10,725 nucleotides of DNA, taken from assembly GCA_051652245.1 (NCBI GenBank), contig JBOFTV010000065.1, positions 1-10,725 of the forward strand, in the 5' to 3' direction. This DNA comes from BHER01 sp051652245. GTDB taxonomy: Bacteria; Bacillota_I; Bacilli_A; Culicoidibacterales; Culicoidibacteraceae. Of the stretch, positions 5,086 through 10,725 are shown in pieces (the first letter of the stretch is position 1; each line of letters starts with the position of its first letter). The translations under genes and the position numbers were made by a program. Below the pieces are notes generated by a model. It saw only the letters and a list, made by a program, of their open reading frames with translations, was not told the origin of the DNA and searched no databases.

Positions 5086-6147
5086 GTGTCTAAGTTTACA
5101 GTTATAGATTTATTTTCAGGAGCGGGAGGACTATCTAAAGGGTTTTTGGACGCTGGTTTTGATATTACTTTAGGCATCGATTTTAATGATAGTGCATTAG
5201 AGACGTTTGAAAAAAATCATGGTAATACAAAAGCAATGCAATTAGATTTATCTGATTTGAATAATATAGAATGCATAGTTGATGAGTTTAATAAAAAATA
5301 TGATAACCTTGATGTTTTAGTTGGTGGACCTCCATGTCAAGGCTTCTCCTTGGCAGGAAAGCGTGATGAAGATGATGAAAGAAACACACTATATAAAGCG
5401 ATGGTTAAATTAGCAGAAAGGATGAAGCCTAGGGCGGTTGTTTTAGAAAACGTTCCTGGAATGCTTACTTTATACAATGGAGCTGGTAAAAAAAGAATTT
5501 TTAAAGATCTTGAGAATTTAGGTTATAAAATGTCAGTTAAAGTTTTGTATGCTCCTGAGTATGGAGTTCCACAAATTAGAAAGAGAGCATTTTTTGTAGG
5601 GCTTTTAGATTCAAAAAAGAATTTTGAATTTCCAGCACCATTGAAGTCTGCGAACGAATTCATTTCTTGTGAGGATGCGATTGGAGATTTGCCTTCATTG
5701 GAAGGCATCTATGGAGATGAAATTCAAGAATATGAGTGTGAGCCAAAGACTGAATATCAAGCAGAAATGAGGATGAATTCGAAGAAAATTTATAATAATA
5801 TAGGTACAATTCACTCTGAAAAAACTGTAAAAATGATTAGTTTTGTACCTGAAGGGAAAAATTACAAATCACTACCAGAAGAGTATAGAGGACTATATAA
5901 ATATAATGAAGCATTGACTAGATATCATAGTATGAAACCATCTTTAACTATAAATACTGGTCATAGGTCACACTTTCATTATAGGTATAATCGTATTCCA
6001 ACTGTGAGAGAAAGTGCAAGATTACAGTCTTTCCCAGATGACTTTATATTTTATGGAAACAAGTCAGAACAATATAAACAAGTAGGAAATGCTGTTCCTC
6101 CTAAACTTGGCTATGTAATAGCAAAAGAACTTAAGAACTATTTATAA
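5086..6147 (+). CDS. DNA (cytosine-5-)-methyltransferase, first of pair
   Basis: This 353-residue enzyme transfers a methyl group from S-adenosylmethionine to C5 of cytosine in its target site. Motifs appear in canonical order: I DLFSGAGGLSKGF (8-20), IV GGPPCQGFS (80-88) with catalytic Cys84, VI ENVPG (121-125), VIII QIRKR (163-167), a recognition region of about 140 residues, IX RESARLQSFPD (308-318), X GNAVPPKLG (334-342). The length is usual for a single-specificity enzyme. The start is GTG 5086, 8 nt after GGAGG (5073-5077); no ATG fits. It leads a four-gene operon and ends 16 bp before a second, different C5 methyltransferase, the arrangement of LlaJI and BsuMI systems in which the two enzymes protect one target, in LlaJI one per strand. 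All motifs are intact. Its sequence specificity cannot be read from the protein. Confidence 0.93.
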   Translation: MSKFTVIDLFSGAGGLSKGFLDAGFDITLGIDFNDSALETFEKNHGNTKAMQLDLSDLNNIECIVDEFNKKYDNLDVLVGGPPCQGFSLAGKRDEDDERNTLYKAMVKLAERMKPRAVVLENVPGMLTLYNGAGKKRIFKDLENLGYKMSVKVLYAPEYGVPQIRKRAFFVGLLDSKKNFEFPAPLKSANEFISCEDAIGDLPSLEGIYGDEIQEYECEPKTEYQAEMRMNSKKIYNNIGTIHSEKTVKMISFVPEGKNYKSLPEEYRGLYKYNEALTRYHSMKPSLTINTGHRSHFHYRYNRIPTVRESARLQSFPDDFIFYGNKSEQYKQVGNAVPPKLGYVIAKELKNYL

Positions 6148-6163
6148 GGAGTTTGATAACAGT

Positions 6164-7387
6164 ATGAGAAAATATAAGTTTATTGATTTATTTGCTGGAT
6201 GTGGAGGATTAGAAGATGGTTTTTTACAAACCGAAGAGTATGAATGCATTTCATCAGTAGAATGGCTAAAACCGCAAGTAGAAACTTTGAAAAATAGATT
6301 AGAAAAAAGATATGGAATAAATGATGCAGCTGAAACGGTTCTACATTTTGACATACAAAGAGAAGAAGAACTATTTAAAGGTTGGAAGCAAGATAAGGTG
6401 TTTGGAACATCTTTAGGATTGGATTATTATGTAGAAAGATCTAATGGGATTGATTTAATTTTGGGTGGACCTCCTTGCCAAGCATATTCTATTGCGGGGA
6501 GAGTGAGAGATGCCAACGGAATGAGAGATGACTACAGAAATTATCTATTTGAACATTATCTATCTGTAGTAAAAAGGTATGCCCCCAAAGTGTTTGTCTT
6601 TGAAAATGTTCCTGGTATTTTAAGTGCAAAGCCTGGAGGAGAAAAGATAATTGATATCATAGAGGCTGATTTTAAAAAAAATGGTTATATCATAAGTCAT
6701 AATATACAAAAGAATGGTGTTATTGATGCTTCAAAATATGGAGTTCCACAAAAAAGAAAAAGAGTTATAATATTAGGGGTTCGTAGTGATTTAGATGAAT
6801 TAGATGCACTGACAATAAAAATAGAAAAATTCTATACGGAATTATTACCTAAATATCAATGCAAATCTGTTACTGTTAAAGAGGCAATTGGAGACCTCCC
6901 AGTTATTACGCCTATATGGGATGAAAACAAAAGGGAAAAGAGAAAAGCATATCTTTTCGAAGAAAAAATGGATTGGCATGTTCCAAGGTACCACAGTTTA
7001 AGAGATATGAAAATTTATCGAAAATTAGCAAAAGATATAGAAACGGGTGAGAATAAATATATTAATGCATCTGCAATTACCAAAATATATGAAAAAGAGG
7101 TGGGCTCAAGGTCGCCCATACACAGATATCACGTGCTTAGAAAAGATGAGGCAAGTACAACGATAATTGCACATTTATATAAAGATGGTAATCGTTTTAT
7201 TCATTATGATTTCAAGCAAGCTAGAAGTATTACACCACGTGAAGCTGCAAGATTACAGTCATTTGATGATGACTTTAAATTTATAGGTTCACGAGGGCAT
7301 GTATATCAAATGATTGGAAATGCAGTCCCCCCTAAACTGGCATTTGCTATAGGGAAAGCTGTTAAAGAATTTTTAGATGAACTATAA
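6164..7387 (+). CDS. DNA (cytosine-5-)-methyltransferase, second of pair
   Basis: This is a 407-residue C5-cytosine methyltransferase with motif I DLFAGCGGLEDGF (8-20), IV GGPPCQAYS (101-109) with catalytic Cys105, VI ENVPG (147-151), VIII QKRKR (196-200), IX REAARLQSF (359-367) and X GNAVPPKLA (385-393). It is longer than its neighbour through an insertion before motif IV (about residues 40-95) and a recognition region of about 150 residues containing HVPRYHSLRD and STTIIAHLYKDGNRFIHYD. The two enzymes share little outside the motifs, so this is not a recent duplication; they probably act on different strands or cytosines of one site. The start is ATG 6164; AAGGAG overlaps the stop of the previous gene. 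The gene after it begins 14 bp downstream, consistent with one transcript. Confidence 0.93.
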   Translation: MRKYKFIDLFAGCGGLEDGFLQTEEYECISSVEWLKPQVETLKNRLEKRYGINDAAETVLHFDIQREEELFKGWKQDKVFGTSLGLDYYVERSNGIDLILGGPPCQAYSIAGRVRDANGMRDDYRNYLFEHYLSVVKRYAPKVFVFENVPGILSAKPGGEKIIDIIEADFKKNGYIISHNIQKNGVIDASKYGVPQKRKRVIILGVRSDLDELDALTIKIEKFYTELLPKYQCKSVTVKEAIGDLPVITPIWDENKREKRKAYLFEEKMDWHVPRYHSLRDMKIYRKLAKDIETGENKYINASAITKIYEKEVGSRSPIHRYHVLRKDEASTTIIAHLYKDGNRFIHYDFKQARSITPREAARLQSFDDDFKFIGSRGHVYQMIGNAVPPKLAFAIGKAVKEFLDEL

Positions 7388-7401
7388 GGAAGGTGAGCAT
7401 T

Positions 7402-9132
7402 ATGTTTCATTATTTATTTACAAATGATATGAGAGTATCAGATTTAGAAAAAAAGGCTAAGGAATTTGCAACAATGTTTTTAAGTGATTCTATTCCCAGT
7501 GCGAGCGAAAACAAATCGTTAAATAATAGTGCTAATACTATGGGCTTTTACTTAAATTTTATAAACAAGGGTAATAGTGCCAAATTGGCTGCTAGTGGAG
7601 ACGTTAGAAGTGTTATTTTAAATTTTATAAAAACATTTCAGTATCCAAATCCAAGAACCAAGGTGAACTTTGAAGATACAGTCAAGGATAGAATTAAACT
7701 AGCTCCGTTGAGAGAAATAATAAAAATATTATTCATTTATTCTCAAATGGGTTCGGGAAAAGGATATCTTGAAAAAACAGAAATAATTAACTTTATTTTT
7801 TATAACGAAAAAATTGCACTTAGACAAGATAGTGATAGAGTCAAACTAATAAACGAAATAGAGAATTATAGTTCTAATAAGGTTTTACCTAATAACATTA
7901 TTCCAATTGACGACAGATGTTGGAATAATCAAGATAGACAAATAAATGAATTGTTAGGAATCCTTGAGTGGGCAAAACTCATTAAAATCGAAGATAGTAA
8001 GGTATATTTAATTATGCCTCAGAAGCACGAGCAGAATTATAAGACAGAGTTGATAGATATAATTATGTTTGACGATTTTTGGGAGTATGATGAAGACAGT
8101 AGCATGGCAGAATTAAAAAGTAGTTATTTTGGGTATTGTGATTCTCATATTTCAATAAATAATGCAGAATTCAATGATATAGTGTGCAATAGACTAGATA
8201 AAAACATTCAAAATATGTATTTTGGAGCTCCAGGAACAGGTAAAAGTTATGGAGTTGATAAAATTATAGAAGAATGCTATCCCCAAATAGATAATAGAGA
8301 CAATCCGTTTGTATTTAAGACAACAATATATTCGGATTACTCATATTATAATTTTATAGGAAATATTATGCCAACATCCAAAAATGGTGAGATAGGATAT
8401 GACTTTAAAGCGGGAATATTTTCACAGTCACTTGCAAGGGCATTTGAATATAAAGAAAAGGAAATATTTTTAATTGTTGAGGAAATGTCCAGAGGAAATA
8501 TTGCTAGCATATTTGGCGATATATTTCAATTGCTGGACAGAGATGAAAACGGTAAGAGTGATTATTCCATAAATAATGATCTAATTACTCAGCATCTTGA
8601 AGACAATAATATAAATATAGGAAACAAGATTTTTTTGCCAAGAAATTTTCATATTATCGGAACTGTTAACACAAGCGATCAAAATGTAAATGTTATAGAT
8701 ACTGCATTTAAAAGGAGATTTGAGCTTATATATGTTGATGTTATTCCTGAGACAAATGCAGAGGGTAGTTATAAAAATTCATATACATTTAAATTAGAAG
8801 ATAATGAGTTTGAATGGAATAAATTATACATGGCATTAAATGAGATCATTACAACAAAACTAGAGCTAAGTGAAGATAAGCAGCTGGGTCAATTCTTCAT
8901 AAAATTTAATAATTACAATGGAGATGACGATGATAAACGTAAATTTCAAGCAATTCAAAATAAATTATTACATTACCTTTGGGAAGATGTGCAAGGGGCA
9001 ACAATTTCTGATGACTACTGTATATTTAAAAAAGAGTATGAAACATTTTCTTCCGTGTGTAGTGCATTTGGAAATGAAGAAAATGTATTTAGTGAAGAAT
9101 TAGTGTCTTTATATAAAAAGTCGCTTTTATAG
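7402..9132 (+). CDS. McrB-like AAA+ GTPase restriction subunit (LlaJI R1 type)
   Basis: The 576-residue motor and recognition subunit. Walker A is GAPGTGKS (275-282); Walker B and the McrB signature are FLIVEEMSRGNIASIFGDIF (356-375); the sensor block is GTVNTSDQNVNVIDTAFKRRFE (420-441), equivalent to MNTAD...RRF in McrB. In this family the ring hydrolyses GTP and couples to the nuclease subunit. Residues 1-265 lack the DUF3578 domain of E. coli McrB and are probably the site-specific DNA-binding part; LlaJI R1 proteins are reported to carry a B3-like recognition fold there. I chose ATG 7402, with GGAAGGTG ending 6 nt upstream; a GTG at 7393 adds only three residues and lies inside that ribosome binding site. 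It ends 10 bp before the nuclease gene. No motif is missing, so it should be active. Confidence 0.88.
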   Translation: MFHYLFTNDMRVSDLEKKAKEFATMFLSDSIPSASENKSLNNSANTMGFYLNFINKGNSAKLAASGDVRSVILNFIKTFQYPNPRTKVNFEDTVKDRIKLAPLREIIKILFIYSQMGSGKGYLEKTEIINFIFYNEKIALRQDSDRVKLINEIENYSSNKVLPNNIIPIDDRCWNNQDRQINELLGILEWAKLIKIEDSKVYLIMPQKHEQNYKTELIDIIMFDDFWEYDEDSSMAELKSSYFGYCDSHISINNAEFNDIVCNRLDKNIQNMYFGAPGTGKSYGVDKIIEECYPQIDNRDNPFVFKTTIYSDYSYYNFIGNIMPTSKNGEIGYDFKAGIFSQSLARAFEYKEKEIFLIVEEMSRGNIASIFGDIFQLLDRDENGKSDYSINNDLITQHLEDNNINIGNKIFLPRNFHIIGTVNTSDQNVNVIDTAFKRRFELIYVDVIPETNAEGSYKNSYTFKLEDNEFEWNKLYMALNEIITTKLELSEDKQLGQFFIKFNNYNGDDDDKRKFQAIQNKLLHYLWEDVQGATISDDYCIFKKEYETFSSVCSAFGNEENVFSEELVSLYKKSLL

Positions 9133-9142
9133 AGGTGTAGCA

Positions 9143-10348
9143 ATGAATCAACAGCAATTTGAAATAGTGAATGATGGACAAACTGCTGATAAAGGCTTTG
9201 TGCAATTGTGGGATATATCCGATTATTGTAATGTGTACAATGGTACTATAACAATTTCATTTGTTGGTATTATAATAAAAAATGGCAGAATACTGTTTTC
9301 ATTTCCAAAACATTATTGTATACCGAATGAAATGGATAATATCATCTCATGTATGAAACAAATTTTGTATATCCTTTCTAAAAATAAAGCTACTTATGGT
9401 AGCTTTGATAAAGGATTAAAGGGCGAGTTTCCAATCAAAGCTTATATTGGGATTTTGAGACACTATAAAAAATATGGATTGTATGTATCAAATGAAAAGT
9501 ATTATGAAACTGGGTTTATGGGAAATATCGATTGGAATAAAACAATAAATCAATCTAATAAAGTAGTTCAAGACAAGGGGATAGTATATTTTCCCTTTGT
9601 TATCAAAAAAACAAGAGATAAACAAGTTTTTATAAGTGAATGTATGAAATTTGTCTTATCTGATGCCAATAAATACAAAGATTTTGTTGCTACAATCATT
9701 ACATATGATGATTGTAGCAGAGATAAGACTTTTAGCAATTTGAGGTATATATTAAATGAACTAAAGAAGTTAAGTAATATTTATTTCAAAGACATTGAAA
9801 AGAAACTAATAGAAAATTTAATTTCATATGTAGAGTGGAAGAGTAGGTCTAAAGACAATGTAAGGCTTCTTACTCTTAAATTTGAAAATTATTGGGAATC
9901 TATGATTCACGATTATATCAATGATAATTTTTTTGAAATTAAGGATGACGTAATTATTTGGCAAAAAGGTCTTGATAACAAGTTTAGTAAACCTAAAATG
10001 GAGAATATAGAGAGCATTTCTACTATGAAAAATGCAGTAAGTAGGGAACCATATAAAATTAAATATGATCATCTTTCCATTGATAACATAAATGAAAAGA
10101 TAATAATTTTTGATTCAAAATACTTCAATGACGAAGTAAGCAAATTGAATTATAAGCAACTATTTTATCACTATAATTTAAAACAAAAATATCCCGAGTA
10201 TGTTATAGATAATGGATTATTATTACCAACTGAAAAAGACTATTACACAAGGGTACATATAAACAGAACTGATTTAGATGGTATAAAGATTATAGAACAC
10301 TACATAAATCTTAATATGGTATTAGACTATTATTATAAAAAAATATAG
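9143..10348 (+). CDS. LlaJI-family restriction nuclease subunit (McrC-like, R2)
   Basis: A 401-residue protein with the layout of the LlaJI restriction endonuclease family. The N-terminal half has the beta-rich segment ITISFVGIIIKNGRILFSFP and the ETGFMGNIDWNKTI block (122-135), equivalent to the G.I.W..T motif of McrC-like proteins. The C-terminal half carries a PD-(D/E)XK nuclease core: Glu252 in FENYWESMIHDY, Asp309 in IKYDHLS, and Asp324-x-Lys326 in IIIFDSKYF, followed by QLFYHYNLK. The nuclease acts with the GTPase encoded just upstream, cutting DNA whose target is unmethylated. The start is ATG 9143 with GAGGTG 6 nt upstream, 10 bp from the GTPase stop. No frameshift or catalytic loss is seen. 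The exact positions of the first acidic residues are my reading of the pattern; family membership is better supported than each residue. Confidence 0.82.
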   Translation: MNQQQFEIVNDGQTADKGFVQLWDISDYCNVYNGTITISFVGIIIKNGRILFSFPKHYCIPNEMDNIISCMKQILYILSKNKATYGSFDKGLKGEFPIKAYIGILRHYKKYGLYVSNEKYYETGFMGNIDWNKTINQSNKVVQDKGIVYFPFVIKKTRDKQVFISECMKFVLSDANKYKDFVATIITYDDCSRDKTFSNLRYILNELKKLSNIYFKDIEKKLIENLISYVEWKSRSKDNVRLLTLKFENYWESMIHDYINDNFFEIKDDVIIWQKGLDNKFSKPKMENIESISTMKNAVSREPYKIKYDHLSIDNINEKIIIFDSKYFNDEVSKLNYKQLFYHYNLKQKYPEYVIDNGLLLPTEKDYYTRVHINRTDLDGIKIIEHYINLNMVLDYYYKKI

Positions 10349-10438
10349 GGTTTTGACAAAATCAAGATAGAATAGATGAGAGAATATTATCCTCTTACAG
10401 TTGTAATTTTAGCCTTTTCAAGAAAAGTGTGTAAGTAA

Positions 10439-10618
10439 TTAAGAGAAATTGATATACTTTTGAATTGGATTCTCAAACTTTGGATTAACGAGTAACTGGT
10501 TCATAACCATTGACCAGTCTCTAATATGTCTACCTGACCATTTTTCTTCATTATTGACCATATCTTGAATAAAGTTGTCTATGTCTCCCAGTGTGATAGG
10601 ATAGTTGCGTGATGGATT
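10439..10618 (-). pseudogene. Small ORF fragment, unknown (59 codons, no start)
   Basis: The minus-strand frame runs from just after a TAA at 10619-10621 to TAA 10439-10441, reading NPSRNYPITLGDIDNFIQDM, then EEKWSGRHIRDWSMVMNQLL and ending QKYINFS. The coherent amphipathic pattern and low number of rare residues suggest it was protein-coding. No start codon with a ribosome binding site exists at its 5' side, and an internal ATG (codon 20) has no good site. It is probably the 3' end of a gene whose front was lost when the palindrome at 10619-10652 and its neighbour arrived. I cannot name the family. The space from 10349 to 10438 shows no gene and no clear terminator. Confidence 0.35.
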
Positions 10619-10652
10619 TTAATTATATCATGCCTAGGCATGATATAATTAA
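10619..10652. promoter_or_regulatory. Perfect 34-bp palindrome with two mirrored extended -10 boxes
   Basis: Each 17-bp arm is TTAATTATATCATGCCT and the arms meet without a spacer. The right arm contains TGATATAAT (10641-10649), an extended -10 for rightward transcription into the gene at 10676; the left arm gives the identical -10 leftward. The central CATGCCTAGGCATG could be a symmetric operator. As RNA or single strand, it could also form a near loop-free hairpin. Confidence 0.6.
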
Positions 10653-10675
10653 TGTACTATCAGAAGGAGGACACT

Positions 10676-10725
10676 ATGAATATAATAATAAAATCTTGGG
10701 AAGAAAGACAACGCATTGTTGCCAG
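10676..10725 (+). CDS. Start of an unidentified gene, leaves the window
   Basis: ATG 10676 follows a strong AGAAGGAGG with 6 nt spacing, about 20 nt downstream of the expected start site of the palindromic promoter. Sixteen codons are visible, MNIIIKSWEERQRIVA, too few to name a family. The strong translation signals make a real gene likely. Its closeness to the palindrome suggests that whatever binds there controls it, possibly its own product. Confidence 0.55.
   Translation, partial: MNIIIKSWEERQRIVA

Noticed and set aside
9824..10072. Minus-strand ORF opposite the nuclease gene
   Set aside because: It mirrors the strongly supported nuclease reading frame and has a low-complexity Ile/Phe/Lys-rich product, typical of a shadow frame.
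10410..10425. CTTTTC-AA-GAAAAG inverted repeat after the nuclease gene
   Set aside because: The loop is only 2 nt and no T-run follows, so it is not a credible terminator.
1..10725. CRISPR array
   Set aside because: No regularly spaced repeats of 20-40 bp were seen anywhere in the window.

Overview
The window is AT-rich DNA with compact operons, AGGAGG-type ribosome binding sites and TATAAT-type promoters, which points to a low-GC Gram-positive (Bacillota, Bacillales or Lactobacillales type). I cannot name the genus. Nothing in it looks like core-genome housekeeping. It reads as a stretch of accreted mobile DNA: a tRNA attachment site, the remains of an integrated element (phage- or ICE-like), a dead insertion sequence and a restriction-modification island.

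Left edge (1-400): a remnant of an IS3-family transposase, a short tandem repeat (GGGTGAC twice), four C-tracts, then the 3' half of a tRNA-Tyr(GUA) gene. The tRNA match starts at the anticodon loop and its 5' half is absent. That is the signature of an attachment core used by a tyrosine recombinase. It implies the DNA on the left belongs to another element sharing the same tRNA target.

Element control region (500-1870): on the minus strand, a tyrosine recombinase that keeps its catalytic domain but has lost its N-terminus, a 59-codon unknown ORF, and a Cro/C1-type HTH repressor. Right of the repressor is a divergent promoter switch: a strong rightward promoter (TTGACC, 17 bp, TATAAT) bracketed by two near-identical operator-like repeats 63 bp apart.

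Insertion sequence (1907-3572): a 1.67 kb element with perfect 13-bp terminal inverted repeats. Its DDE transposase is dead, with three frameshifts and two in-frame stops. It sits between the rightward promoter and the early genes that promoter presumably once drove.

Small-gene operon (3636-4621): four short plus-strand genes, one a DUF4314 protein and the others unrecognised. It is followed by a non-coding stretch with DnaA-box-like sequences, including an inverted pair.

Restriction-modification operon (about 4818-10348): an extended -10 promoter and a roughly 250-nt leader precede two C5-cytosine methyltransferases, a McrB-like AAA+ GTPase and a LlaJI-type PD-(D/E)XK nuclease. The gene order and families match the LlaJI/BsuMI class of multi-subunit systems: two methylases protect the site, while the GTPase recognises, translocates and recruits the nuclease to cleave unmodified DNA. 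All four genes look intact.

Right edge (10439-10725): a 59-codon ORF fragment on the minus strand, a perfect 34-bp palindrome carrying an extended -10 in both directions, and the first codons of a gene leaving the window.
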